Shown here piece by piece: positions 46,401-56,243 of a stretch of DNA of 64,000 nucleotides. The stretch lies in the NCBI GenBank assembly GCA_949358305.1, contig OX442319.1:10788001-10852000 (forward strand). The letters are read 5' to 3'. Made by a program: the position numbers and the translations under genes. How positions within the stretch are numbered: the first letter of the stretch is position 1; the number at the start of each line of letters is the position of its first letter. This DNA is from Strigamia acuminata (lineage: Eukaryota > Arthropoda > Chilopoda > Geophilomorpha > Linotaeniidae). The notes beneath the pieces are model-generated. The model was given only the letters and a program-made list of their open reading frames with translations, ran no database searches and had not been told where the DNA came from.

Positions 46401-47927
46401 GAGGGGCACCGCGAGGTGTGCGAACTGCTGCTGGAGGCCGGCGGGAGGGTGAACGAGACGGACAACGACGGCAAACACGCGCTGCTGATGGCGGCGCAGG
46501 AGGGACACGTGGACGTGGTGATGGTGCTGGTGGACAATGGAGCAGCTATTGATCATCGATCTCACGATGGTCGGACTGCGTTCCGCGTCGCGGTGCTCGA
46601 GGGCCACCACGAGACTGCGCACATGCTGCTCGAGCAGGGCGCCGACGTGGACTACTTGGACGCAGACGGACGGTCCACCCTCTACCTGCTGGCCCTGGAC
46701 AACCGCCTGGCCATGGCCACGTTTCTCCTGGAGAGCGGGACGAGGGTGGAGAGCCAGGACCTGGAAGGGAGGAGCCCGCTGCACGTGGCCACCTGGCAGG
46801 GACACGTGGACATGGTGGAGCTGCTGCTCAACTATGGCGCGGACGTGAATGCGGTGGACAACGACAGACGCACGGCGTTGCAGTCGGCTTCGTGGCAGGG
46901 ACATTCGTCTGTGGTCAAGTTGCTGCTCGCTCGCGGAGCCGTAGTCGATCATACGTGCAATCAAGGAGCCACTGCGCTTTGCATAGCTGCCCAGGAGGGT
47001 CACGAAGAGGTGGTGCGGCTGCTGTTGGAGTACAACGCGGACCCCGGACACGCGGACCAGTTCGGGCGGACGGCGCTCCGCGTGGCGATGAAGGCCGGCC
47101 ACATCCACGTTGTGCGGTTGCTGGAGGAGTCGTTCGCCGCGCTACACCCGAACGGCGTGACTTCGCGCGGACGGTGCGGTGGGGGCAGCGTGGGGACACC
47201 CTCGGTGGCGTCGGGCTCGACGGCCGAGACGAAGCCGTGCAGCGCGATCCTGTGCCCGCCCGGCTTCCGCTCGCCGGCCGAGTCGCCCGTGTCGACCGCC
47301 GATAGACGGCAATCCTTCATATCCAACCCTTCGTCGTCGAAGTCGTCGAGTAATTTGACAAGTTCTACTAATAAGTCGCAGCATTCTCAGCAGGGGAGTG
47401 TCCCGGCGCCTGCTGTTGATAATCAGGGCGCGGTCGGGGCCCAGGGGGGCGGGGAGGCGGTGGCGGGGCCGCCTTCCGGGGCGATGACTTTCACGCAACA
47501 GTTGCAGCAGTGCACGCGCAATAGGAATCGACCGATGAGTCGGGTTTTGTCGCCGTTAAGTGAACCTCAGTCGCCGCTGAATTCGCCGCCGCTGTCGCCG
47601 TTGAGCGAGGTGCAGAGTGCACGTTTGTCGCCCGTGCAGGGCGGGCTGGCTAGTCCGAATGCGAAGCCGGTTAGTGGATATTTGGCCGCGGTCACGGTGC
47701 CTTTACTCCCAACTTTGCCGGAGAACAGAGCAAGGAAGAGTGCTGTGTCTTCGCCTCGCTCGCCGGACTCGAAAGTGAGGAGAAATGGAATAGTGACTAA
47801 TCCAAATTTCAAGGGAGTGCCAACTACGCCAGTGCCATCGAATAGTGTGAAGCATGGGGCAGTGCCTGGGTATAAGAATCCTTTGAGGCCAAATGGTCTG
47901 CCGTTGAAAAAAGAAACGCCCTTGTAA
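31438..47927 (+). CDS. ANKRD50: ANKRD50 orthologue: P-loop NTPase plus long ankyrin-repeat array
   Basis: In vertebrates ANKRD50 works with SNX27-retromer in endosome-to-plasma-membrane recycling. Four coding exons, all phase 0 with GT-AG borders: 31438-31764, 39199-39684, 41023-41985 and 45708-47927; 1331 residues versus about 1430 in human. The N-terminus [16 protein letters not shown] matches the family. Walker A GGPGCGKT is at 40-47 and a Walker B-like [10 protein letters not shown] at 150-159, followed by STAND-type motifs ([74 protein letters not shown]). From about residue 510 to 1070 at least 17 ankyrin repeats are readable, beginning across exon 3 and continuing in exon 4. A Ser/Pro-rich tail ends RNGIVTNPN and KKETPL, matching the vertebrate C-terminus. 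The ATG is supported by homology. No breaks were seen. Confidence 0.96.
31878..32210. mobile_element. Nested MITEs in ANKRD50 intron 1
   Basis: CTACTATTCGAGGGCGGCTA and GGTGGCTCTTATTTGAACTT open the outer unit, and TATTCAAGGGCGGCTCTTAT closes it. Between them an inner unit ends with GTTACGTAATTTATGGACGG, the GGCCGTCCATAAATTACG terminus also seen at 10218 and 26943. The outer repeat is the family at 26775 and 44158. Confidence 0.65.
32438..32618. mobile_element. MITE with CGTCGCC ends and a shared interior
   Basis: CTTCATTTTGTCGCCATTCA at the left and TCGGCGACGAAATGAAG at the right are inverted ends about 180 bp apart. The interior ATTCCTAAGAATGCCTAAAA and CGAACCTAACCTTAC closely resembles the interior of 30779-31007, although the ends differ. 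Confidence 0.65.
33340..33960. repeat. Degenerate AAGATTTCAAAGATTTTAGC repeat
   Basis: Many imperfect tandem units of about 18-21 bases built on ACAAGATTTCACAGATTTTTA and AAGATTTCAAAGATTTTAGC, decaying to the right. Located in ANKRD50 intron 1. Confidence 0.8.
34763..35512. mobile_element. 750-bp MITE with long inverted ends and CRE/NRF1-like sites
   Basis: The left end from GTAGGTGCGTTCAATTTG and the right end read backwards from CTAGATGCATTCAATTTG stay similar for about 80 bases (shared GACAAATCTTTC, GGACAC, AATGATGTAAAA and CGTCATCCA parts). Inside are two TGACGTCA palindromes (34955-34962, 35067-35074), a TGCGCATGCGCA (35077-35088) and a second MITE (35137-35376). Confidence 0.75.
35137..35376. 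mobile_element. MITE nested in the 34763-35512 element
   Basis: Ends TAAAGGCTCGTTTACATTGT and, read backwards, TTAAGGCTTGTTTACATTGT, followed on both sides by TGCGAAATT. It lies fully inside the larger inverted-repeat element. Confidence 0.8.
35544..35628 (-). pseudogene. 5S rRNA-derived relic (pseudogene or 5S-type SINE head)
   Basis: On the minus strand: CACAGAAGTGAAGCAACATT, CGGCCCTGCTCAGTACTTGG, then ATGGGTAACCTCCTGGAAAT and ACC. These parallel the 5S rRNA segments GAAGxTAAGCAGCxTCGGxCCxxxTTAGTACTTGGATGGGTGACCxCCTGGGAATACC, including the internal control region. The 5' third is poorly conserved and the 3' stem partner is missing, so it is not a functional 5S gene. Whether it is a lone pseudogene or a 5S-derived SINE cannot be told from one copy. 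Confidence 0.75.
36870..37700. repeat. Minisatellite of about 73-80 bp in ANKRD50 intron 1
   Basis: About ten tandem copies containing AATTCACAACTGAACTGGAA, then AACTAATTTTGGAAATTTTA and GAAACTCTAGG, with spacer length varying. Alternate copies differ in a consistent way (a poly-T spacer versus a CCAGTTTTATTTTG spacer), suggesting a higher-order two-unit repeat. Long frames on both strands are artefacts. Confidence 0.9.
38300..38620. repeat. Interspersed repeat, copy 2 of an inverted pair (other at 30368-30690)
   Basis: Reverse-complement counterpart of 30368-30690; shared pieces include CATTCATTTAATTAATTATG and TAGTGTTTAAACCCACC. Confidence 0.8.
38630..38890. mobile_element. Truncated TTCACACT-family MITE with CCAATGGGAG-type insert
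   Basis: Starts TAAAGCTAGGTTCACACTTG exactly as 23755 and carries AGATGGTTTCAATGAAACCT, then switches at about 38813 to CTATACTCTGTCTGACCTTA ... CTCCCATTGGTCGAG and CACTGGTGTAGTGATACC, the other family. The right terminus of the outer element was not found. Confidence 0.7.
40031..40527. mobile_element. 497-bp TIR element (TAGAGAGTTTGCGGGATGCA ends), copy 1
   Basis: Left TAGAGAGTTTGCGGGATGCA and right TGCATCCCGCAAACTCTCTA are perfect inverted ends. Flanks ATAAATAA and ATAAATAT match at 7 of 8. A near-identical copy lies at 57286-57780. The interior has no transposase frame. It occupies ANKRD50 intron 2. Confidence 0.9.
42030..42091. mobile_element. Right-end fragment of a hAT MITE in ANKRD50 intron 3
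   Basis: Read on the minus strand it begins CAGGGGTCGGCAAGTAATTT and follows the left end of 9176-9464 for about 60 bases (GGGGTCC, ACTATTGAAAATTTTTAT). The other end is missing. Confidence 0.75.
42259..42461. mobile_element. GATACCGATATCGGCC-rich MITE (nested)
   Basis: AGACTTTGACCGATACCGGT at the left and GATATCGGTCAAAGTCT at the right are inverted ends; the body is loaded with ATCGG/CCGAT motifs such as TATCGGCCGATA. Located inside the 42167-42751 element. Confidence 0.8.
42495..42687. mobile_element. CCAATGGGAG-core MITE with perfect arms (nested)
   Basis: Left arm CTAAACTCTATTCCAAAAAG to CTCCCATTGGTTGG and right arm CCAACCAATGGGAGTATTTC to CTTTTTGGAATAGAGTTTAG are identical inverted copies of about 45 bases. 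Perfect arms suggest a recent insertion (inference). Confidence 0.9.
44158..44241. mobile_element. TATTCGAGGGCGGCT repeat, right end
   Basis: Three tandem copies of CTACTATTCGAGGGCGG-like sequence followed by GACTCTTAATCGGTAAAATA; this is the right end of the family at 26775 in reverse and is preceded by ATACCGTACTTTTGCAAAAA at about 44120. Confidence 0.65.
44802..45207. mobile_element. Complete TTCACACT-family MITE in ANKRD50 intron 3
   Basis: Left end TAAAGCTTGATTCACACTTG and right end read backwards CTAAAGCTGGTTCACACATG; both continue into GTTCACACTAGACGCAACGC. It carries AAAATGGCGGCCTGTTTGCA and lacks the inner element seen in the 23755 copy. Confidence 0.88.
45256..45364. mobile_element. 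109-bp hAT MITE with perfect 8-bp target duplication
   Basis: Ends CAGGAGTCGGCAACCT and AGGTTGCCGACCCCTG with a perfect duplication ACTTAGAG at 45248-45255 and 45365-45372. The interior GAGCCAAGAGTTACAATTTA matches the fragment at 16662-16780. It lies 340 bases before the last ANKRD50 exon. Confidence 0.92.
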
Positions 47928-48312
47928 AGACTAAAGAGAGAAAGTGTTATCCGGTGGGACGTTGAAGCGAGCAATCCAGCACCTGTGTCGACTCGAGGTG
48001 GACTAATGTCGCTGTCGGCGGCGGAGGAATATTTTGTCTTGGTTGATGCGAGGACAATGGATTTTTATGTATTAATTTGAGGGGGGTGCGTGTTGAGGCC
48101 GGTTTAATTTGGCCGGTGATGTTTTGTTTTTTTTTTATTATTTTTTCTTAATAGAAAGAAGCGTAAACATAAGTCGTAGCAAGTAAAAGTTGTAGGACAA
48201 CTTGTAGCTGCCGTATTGTTTACATTTCAATGAATGAATGTTAAAAATGAAAGATTCTAAGCAACTAAAAGACTGTTGTGAATTTTGTTTATTGTATAGA
48301 TCTTATAGCTGC

Positions 48313-48318
48313 AATAAA
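48313..48318 (+). terminator. AATAAA poly(A) signal of ANKRD50
   Basis: The first of overlapping AATAAA signals about 385 bases after the ANKRD50 stop. Confidence 0.6.
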
Positions 48319-48374
48319 ATAAAATAAAGTGTATTTGAGGAGAGAGATTGGTTTTTGGGAATGATAAATCTGTC

Positions 48375-48510
48375 TGTGCAAACAAATACATGATTTTTAA
48401 AAATGGCGCTACTCGTTTGTGTGCGATTAAGAATTTTAGATCGCTGGTTTTGTGCGGATAAAATGGGATTTATCGTTTGGATTTTAAGATACCGGGTGCA
48501 GAATATACGT
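48375..48510. mobile_element. Partial relative of the MITE at 13146-13348
   Basis: Shares AAATACATGATTTTTA and, read backwards, TTCTGCACCCGGTATCTTAA with the region around 13146-13240; only one terminus is recognisable. Confidence 0.45.
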
Positions 48511-48519
48511 TACATTAGC

Positions 48520-48694
48520 TTTTAGCGGCATGCCGGTATAAATGAGTACGAACTACGAATACAAGTATTATCACCTGTTGATGTCTGGTGTTTCACCTAG
48601 TGGCAAAACACGAAATTACTCACAAATTCAATTGCCAGCATAGAGTAAGGGTCCAGTTTTTTTGAACACGACTGTACATCGGCATGCCGCTTAA
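48520..48694. mobile_element. MITE with TTAGCGGCATGCCG ends
   Basis: TTTAGCGGCATGCCGGTATA at the left and TACATCGGCATGCCGCTTAA at the right are inverted ends, each containing the self-palindromic GGCATGCC. The family was not recognised. Confidence 0.7.
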
Positions 48695-49929
48695 AGCCGG
48701 ATAGTACAATAGATTCACACTGTGTCCACGCAGAAATAACAATAACTTAACAACAAGGTGCATTGTGGGAGATATACTAGGCAATAAGATAAAATAGTGA
48801 TAGCACCAAGAAGCATCGCAAGGAAAGATGTACAGGTAGCAATCAGATTGCTGTCAGCCGATGACAGTTACTCGTGATCGATTCACATAACGACAGTTTG
48901 CTTAGATTCAAAACCAAAATAGAAAAATGAAAGAATTGCTATCAGACATTTCCTATTTCATACAAAAGAAGCTTTCGTTGCTTAGCTGCACCGAAGACCA
49001 CGCTCAACGAAGATTTACGGTAAATAAAATTCCTTACTTCTTTATTAATAAATTAATTAACTAATAAAAAACCTAGTTAGTTGCATTAATGTAATAATAG
49101 GCCTATCAGTTTGCCCCATTGGTGTCATAAAAAGATGACTATGATGGTAGAACTCCCAGTAGTGGGAACAGCTAAGCTTGGAAGTTATCCTATTTAACTC
49201 TTACTTGCTATGGCATAAATAAATCTTGAATGTCAAGCCATTTCCTTTTGCATGAATGGGCCAGATCATGTATGCGGCACCCCGCGGTTAATGCATAAAA
49301 CCTCAAATAACTGTTGTTTTCGTGCATGTGTTTTCTTTATTTAGTTGGAAACAAAACAGAATAAAATAATAGAATTATTTAGAGAGAGGAAAAAAATTAA
49401 TGTAAAATTGATGTCTCAATTTATCACAATGATTTTTTTAAACAAATGTTTTTGCTGCCATAAAGATAGAATTTTGAATTTTTTGTTTTTGTATGCATAT
49501 CAAATGCATGATTAGTTTTTTTTTATGTATTATTTAAAGATTTGTATAAACAGCTGTGAATTTTGTAAATAAATTCAGTTTATTGCAACTTGCTTGCTGT
49601 TTATTTTACATGCATCCATCTCAGCAGTGTAGGCTGTCCTGCATGACAATCATTGGATTCTGGAAGATCATACGGTTGTTCTGAACTTTCTAGAGTTGGA
49701 CTTGTTTGTTTTTAATTTTTTCACTTGTATTTGATTACTCTAAGAAGAACCTGGGACAACATTTGGACATTTTAGAAATAAATATGGTGGTCAAATGTTT
49801 AAAAAGAAACTGCCGAAGAAGACTGGAAACAGTCGAAAGGCCTTTGGTAAGAATAGCTTATTTAAATTGTCATTTAATTCTTTTTATTTCAATATTCATG
49901 TTTATTCAGTTTATTGCTTGCTTTGTCAG

Positions 49930-50150
49930 GAATGCAAACAATTTTCTAACAATAGGTAATCGATTACGATGTCTGTACATTGTAATGCAATTCTGGTGTT
50001 TGGGTCTATATTTTTGTATCACTACACAAGTGAAATGGCTCGGCCAATGGAAAAATAGGTCACTCTTATGGTGAGACAGAGTATAGTCGCAGTTTCTCGA
50101 GTCGTGGTAGACAATGTTGCGCTAGATGACATGCCCTTTGCTTTTGAAAA
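49930..50150. mobile_element. Adjacent fragments of two MITE families
   Basis: Up to 50087 the sequence matches the 28342 family (TAATCGATTACGATGTCTGT, GGCTCGGCCAATGG, AGAGTATAG). It is immediately followed by AGTCGCAGTTTCTCGAGTCG ... GCGCTAGATGACATGCCC, a diverged right end of the GGGGCGC/CTAGCGCGAC family seen at 19795. Confidence 0.65.
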
Positions 50151-53100
50151 GCCTGCCGTGAGTCCGACCCGGATTTCGGATAATTCGAATTATCTACCAG
50201 TGCCAGATAAAATAAGTCCCGATTTTTCGACAGGAATTTGACTTTTATGGCAAGGACCTGCCAATAAGATTCCCAGTCCCCAGATATTGTCAAACTTGCA
50301 TTTTAGGGCATGCCCTCCAAAGCGGTGTACTTTGGTGAATTTCCTGTTCAGTTGTAAAAATAATGCAAGTATTATCAAGCCAACTGTTAAATCTCAAGTT
50401 CCTAAATTAGATTTTGGTGGAACTTAGGTTCTTGAGGGGTGTGTCTGCACCGGAGACACTTTCAAAGCAAATTTTCATAACTCTTCTTTCAGTGGTGTTG
50501 ACAAGTTTTCATCATGTTTGATGTTGTGTCAGGTGTTGTTGACTCAATTTAGGATGTGCATTCCTAAGAATGGTTTTAAAAAAATGTTTATTCACATTGA
50601 CACCTCAACTTAAAATTAGAAAAATCTGATGATGTTTTGATACAGCCCATGTAACAGGGTTAGCAAAGTTAAAGTTTCTTTTATATTGTCAAATCCTCTT
50701 TTTGTGATGTTGAAATGAGTGTGAAAAGGATCAGATTGAGTTAAAGAAAGTCACACTTGAACAAATGACTACTTTTCCTTAGAGAATGCATCTTCCACAA
50801 GCATAAATTAGCTCTTTTGCCTCACTGCAGAACAATCAAGAAGAGGAAAACTTTGCATTTTGCATATTTTATAATCCATTAAACTTGTTTAAGTATTCAC
50901 AGAAATTTCTGCAGAGCACAAACTTCTATTTCTTAGTTTTTGCAGTGACAATCTAATTTACTAATTACATCTAGACAAGTCCTGACCCAATGAATAATTG
51001 TTGTTACCAAGGGAAATTAAGTCTGCTGCTTTGTTCATGTGCAGAACTTAATGTTATATTGTTGCACAAGATCAACCACTATATTGGGTAGTGTTATTTA
51101 AACTGCTGTTGCACCAGATGGTTATGTGAGTGGAACATTGAACATTATTACCTTGCTTGTTTTTGATGTGGCTAAGCATACAATGAGGGTTTGGTAAAAA
51201 TTTATTGTTGTTGTTAAAATTTCCAATTTGTTCGAATTGTTTTAATAATATCTAAACAATTGTAGTGGCTGTGTGCTATTTCTGTGTTATGATTTATGCA
51301 TTTCAATTATGTCCAATAGAATGTATTAAATTCACCCTGAAACAAGTATATAGTTCCATAAAAGTGGAGACATGCAAGTGTCATGAATCATTTTGACATT
51401 TTCCAAGGCTCAGCAATATATTTTCTTTGAAAGTAAACACTGGACCATTTAGATGACATTATTTAGCAATTTATTCTTGTAAACTATATATTCTTGACTC
51501 AATGTAAGTTTAGTGAAAAAAAATATATATAAATCTTATTTGGATGTTCATAATCAACTGTTTTTGTGATGACTGATTTCCCAAGTGGCTCTACCAAATT
51601 GAAACTTCTAACTTTTTTTTTAGATCTTGACTTACAATTCATTAAAGAAAATTAGAATGTTTATTTTGACTGGCGGAATTTTCTTTAAAGTACTGAATTT
51701 AGGTTTGTATATTGGACAGCAAAGATAGAAAAATTGTTATTTCTAATTAAAGAAATATTTTTAATCGTATTTTTAAATTTTTTTTTTTTAGAAATTAATA
51801 AAGGAACTGTACTGCCTCGAATTAACGCCGGGTTCTAATAGTGATAATTTTTGCGCATGCAGTCATCTGCACGCGACTGTGTATTGTTGTGAACCATTGC
51901 AGTTCATTTCCTGCATTAAAACGTTACTGTTTGTCACGACTCGTCCCGAAGGGTGCTGTCGAGACACCTTCAAGGTGTACACACGTCAAGATGGGAATTT
52001 TACACCCAATTTGCACCTTAGTGGTGCAATTTAAAGTCAGAAAGTAGCCTGAGTAGCAACAAGCATTTAATGCAATCTCTTTAACTCCGATATGTTCTGC
52101 AGTGAAGCTTTTAGCGCGCAAACTGCTTCCAACACTGCTGAGGCCAAAACTGCTAAATTGTTTATTTTTAGTTTTAGTTTTCGCTTTATATTTTCTGTAG
52201 GGGTCGTTTGCAGATATTGAAATGTTAATCCACTCCAAGATGTGCATAGTCAGGACTCTTATCAGCATGAGGTCATTAATTCTTATTTTTAAGTCCGCAG
52301 CAGTCCTCTTTTTTCACGATTCAATCCCAAATGCAGGGTGAATGACTCCTGAATGGTGGAACATAATTTATTCACTTCGATTTATTCCACCTCTAGACGT
52401 TTCAGAACATTTATTACATTTTTTTGTTATGTTTATTTCTGTTTAATTTTTTTTTTTTTTTTTTTTTTTATTATATATATATAAATAAATAAAATATAAA
52501 TTTTCGTCTTTGTCGATTTAGTTTTCATTCAACTTTTATTACCAAGGGTCAATAATTTATGTGTCAATATTTTTTCAAGATAAAAATCTTGAGAAGTGAG
52601 AACGAAAAAAAAATCAATTTAAGCTTTCTATAATTGATTCAAGTTGCTCAACCGAGTCTTGTGTGCAAGTTGTGCGTGTTTAGTTGTTAATTAAAACGGC
52701 TTAATTTCTGACCACAAAGATGCCATATGCTAACTTTAGTAAACAATTTCATTTCAAGGCGCTTGAGTTAAATTAAATTCCTCTTTTTGTTGTTTGCACA
52801 AATGGATCAAATGATTTTCGCACTTAAAGAGCAGCAGCGGCAGAAACTAAATACGACAGGTTTCCCATAAAATAAAATCAATTTCAATTTGAAAGTTGAC
52901 AGCAAATAAAAATTTCAAATTGTTTTTATTTAATGGAGGAATGAATATATTGATTCATTTCACAGACTTTTTTTGCACTTCTTGCTCTGCACTTGATGAT
53001 TGTCGTTTATTTTTCTTATGTGGTCGTTCGATAAATTTTATTTCTCTGTAAATTTTCTGATAACGTTAACTGGTGATCTCTAGATATTTTTAGACTAAAT

Positions 53101-54233
53101 AAATGATGCTCTACAACTTTGTAATTGTATATAATATTATCTATCTGTAATAGTTTCAAAGATATGAACTAAAAATCATTGAAACAATAATCGTAGACAA
53201 TTTTTATTGATACCAATAAATTTTCCACGCTTGATTTGCTACAAATCGGTGAATACAATCTTTACATCATATTTACTTGACTTTCCGGTGAAATAAATAC
53301 GAAATTTCACGATATCGAACAATATCTATAAATTTGTACATCGCTAAAATGTTTTCAAATAAAAGAGAAATGGAAGCTTTAAATTAACTTAATTTGTTGT
53401 TTAATTTGTAGAATGACCATTAAAGCGAAGTAAAAGCAATTTATTGCCTTGGGAGAGGAAAAAAGTGAGGATAGATATCCTGTTAGTGGAACATGACTTC
53501 TAATTTCTTTCCAAGAGGAAGAGCACATCCAAGACTTTGATTAGATAAATTTATTTGTTTTGCCAAATTTGATTGTCCAATTAAATTGATTTTTCCTCGT
53601 ACAAATTTCCCCTACACCAAAAACAACAGAAAACTACAAAATAAGAAACACCAAGCAATGTGCAAACCCAACGAAGAAGGCGAGGAATCTGTGGTGTGTT
53701 AAATCAATCCATGAAAGAAGCAATTTCTGTTGCTTGAATACATACAATGCTTGTATCATTTCTGTATCTGTGATTTGGCTGTTCATTTAATTGGACCGAG
53801 ACATTTTATATTCAAAACCACAGAATCTAGAGGACCGTCTTGACTGGGATTGGACTGAATTAAGACGTGAAATTGGACGAGATGGAGCTTGGGATTGAAT
53901 GGGGTGGCATGTAAATTCAATTTATTCATTCAGTTTTATTTTTTTTAATTATTTTTTTGTTTTGTGGAGGAATTTCAATCTAATGCATCCAGCTAGATGT
54001 AAATTGATGTAGATGTGAAAGTTTCTACGTGTAGGAATTAAGAAACCGACGTAAAATGAGAAAAACCACCCGAGGAAGTTGAAGAATAATATAGGAAACG
54101 ACCGCGCCTCTCGCGTGAATCCATCAAACCCCGCATGAGTAATTATACGGAGATTGGCTTTCGCTGATGCCGCCCGCGAAGAGCCAAGAGCGGCGTCGGT
54201 GTAATCCGATCTCCCTGGTATCGTTTTCGGTGC

Positions 54234-54241
54234 TGACGTCA
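54234..54241. promoter_or_regulatory. TGACGTCA (CRE-type) palindrome upstream of GST
   Basis: A perfect CREB/ATF palindrome 250 bases upstream of the GST start codon, within the local GC-richer patch. Function is inferred from position and motif only. Confidence 0.4.
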
Positions 54242-54490
54242 CGAAATGACGCATTTAAATGAGTTTTTTTAAAAATTTAAACACGTTCCAAGCTTTTTCT
54301 CGCAATAAAAAACGTGGTAATAAATTTTCTGCCGCTAAATTATTAATATAAAATGTTATTTTCGATGTATCAGGTGGCGCCGACAACGAGCATTTTTCCA
54401 AGCAAAGAAATGGCCGCTTGGAAAACGCACTAATCAAGGACATTGAGGGAATTTGAACCCAGTTCCAACTGTTCACAACACGTAACAGAC

Positions 54491-54849
54491 ATGGCGTTGA
54501 AGGTATATTACGATTTGATGTCCCAGCCAGCTAGAGCTTTGCTGATATATCTCAAATATTGTAAAATTCCATTCATAGAATGTCCAATTGCATTGAGAAG
54601 TGGTAAGCTCAAAATGCCACCCTAGAAATACCCAAATTTAATTATTTTATTTTGTTTTTATAGCTGAACATTTATCGGATGAATATGGACAAATTAATAG
54701 ATTTAAAAAAGTACCTGCAATTGACCATAATGGGTTCAAGTTGGCAGAAAGGTATAAAAAATATTTATTTGAAATATCTGAATTTTCCTTAAATTGTTGA
54801 TCATTTAGCAGAAAAACATAATACATAAAAATTCACTCTTTTGTTAATG

Positions 54850-54907
<58 letters not shown>

Positions 54908-55459
54908 GTTGTTTTTTTTTCTTAGCGTTGCAATATTTCGGTACATAAGCCGCGAGTTTCCGGCGGCTGAACAACTGTATCCAAAAAACAGTCAAAACCA
55001 AGCGAGAATCGACGAGTTTTTAGAATGGCATCACATTAATCTGCGAGGAAGTGCTGCCATGTATTTCATGACTAAAGTACTTAAAACTTTCTTTTTATTT
55101 CTTTTATTTCTTATTTTTTAATATTTTAGGCAATTCTTCCAAGAATTACCGGTAAACCGGTGGACGAAAAGCAATTGAAAAGTTACGGAAAGAAAATAGA
55201 AGAAGCAGTTAATGTAATCGAGACTTCGTTTATCCAGAACCAAAAATTTCTAGCTGGAAATGAAATTTCTGTTGCCGATGTGTTAGCGGCGTGCGAGTTG
55301 GAACAGCCTCTGTCGGTGGGCTACGATATTTACGGAGGCCACGAGCGGATGAGAGACTGGATGAAAAGAGTACAGAGTGAATTGCAGCCACATTATAACG
55401 AAGCGCACGCAGTTATACATAAAATTGGAAAAAATTTCCCTACAAAGTCGAAAATGTAG
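54491..55459 (+). CDS. Theta-class glutathione S-transferase
   Basis: Cytosolic detoxification enzyme that conjugates glutathione to electrophiles. Exons 54491-54602, 54664-54751, 54926-55076 and 55130-55459, all GT-AG with matching phases, give 226 residues (about 230-240 is usual for the class). The start MALKVYYDLMSQPARAL places the theta-class catalytic Ser at position 11, as in the family pattern LLSQPCRA. FKKVPAIDHNGFKLAESVAIFRYI is the conserved N-terminal domain segment with the cis-Pro in VPAI and the glutathione-binding ES pair, here split by a splice junction. The helical C-terminal domain follows (FLAGNEISVADVLAACELEQP is the typical helix-capping block). Introns are 53 to 174 bp; intron 2 holds an (ATT)n tract. 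Close to vertebrate GSTT1/GSTT2; no numbering is assigned. Confidence 0.94.
54851..54907. repeat. (ATT)n microsatellite in GST intron 2
   Basis: About 19 uninterrupted TTA/ATT units; only about 20 bases separate it from the acceptor at 54925. Confidence 0.95.
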
Positions 55460-55510
55460 GGTTTATTATCAAATCAAGCAATGGGATAAGAGAAATTGTG
55501 GTATATGAAA

Positions 55511-55516
55511 AATAAA
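55511..55516 (+). terminator. AATAAA poly(A) signal of GST
   Basis: AATAAA 52 bases after the stop codon. Confidence 0.65.
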
Positions 55517-55910
55517 AAATTTTCCATTGGAATAATATTATTTTAGAAGTATTTAGATTAAATTATGGATGTTGAAATAAAGTTTCAGATTTCTGAGGAC
55601 GAATCAAAGGGCGAATAAAATAGTCAATGGGAATTGATGTCCATAATTTACCAGTCGACATCTAGCGGACTTCTGGTGAACATTACGGTTTACCGAATAC
55701 TAGACCTACTGGGTTATGTCAAGTTACGTGGATTTTCAGAAATCCGATTTCTACTTGATGACTTAAAAATCATCATTTCCGATCTCCCGAAATCGGAGAA
55801 ATCAAAGAAATCCATTTAAGATTGAACACAGCTAATGATTTCGGAAATTAGACATCGGTTTTGTCGGTATGTGCTGGATTAAGTCTGCTAGTGTTGATAC
55901 TGTTTATCCT

Positions 55911-56243
55911 CGTGTATAAGCCGAGAAATTTATTCTGAAATTTCGACCTCTAATTGGAGTGGTCGGCTTATACGCGTGTATTCAAAAATAAAAATGTAAC
56001 GTAAGTGCTACGTTCATTACATTTTGTATCGTATATAAGACCAACCATCCGACAATCAGTCAATTTCATCAATTTCCGACTAAATTGTAGTCAATTTCAT
56101 CAATTTTCGACTAAATTGTAGTCAATTTTATCGATTTTTGACTAAATTTTACAACATTTTGACGTACTCGGCTTATTCTCGCAAACACCATTTATTAGCA
56201 AAATGGCTTATACACAGGTTGGCTTATACATGAGGATATACAG
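55911..56243. mobile_element. MITE with TATCCTCGTGTATAAGCC ends
   Basis: TTTATCCTCGTGTATAAGCC at the left and GGCTTATACATGAGGATATA at the right are inverted ends; a 30-base unit with GTCAATTTCATCAATTTTCG is repeated in the middle. The terminus resembles the CCTCGCGTATAATGCG piece at 12225. Confidence 0.8.

Larger units (their letters stand above)
48340..54230. other. Gene-poor region between ANKRD50 and the GST gene
   Basis: Contains MITE copies (listed) up to about 50.2 kb; 50.4-53.9 kb is uniformly AT-rich and I found no gene, RNA or clear repeat apart from homopolymer and (TA)n runs near 52450-52490. The patch 54050-54240 is GC-richer and probably promoter DNA of the GST gene. Confidence 0.5.

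Noticed and set aside
45900-47108. 402-codon open frame antisense to the ANKRD50 ankyrin exon
   Set aside because: Its residues mirror the sense ankyrin repeats period by period; the absence of stops follows from GC-rich, repetitive sense codons. The sense strand has full homology support.
49706-50074. 122-residue protein
   Set aside because: Its second half lies within a MITE fragment shared with 28342-28757 and shows no family motif.
54040-54240. Small nuclear RNA gene on the minus strand
   Set aside because: GC-richer block looked structured but matched none of the U1, U2, U4, U5, U11 or U12 signatures I know; more likely promoter DNA of the GST gene.
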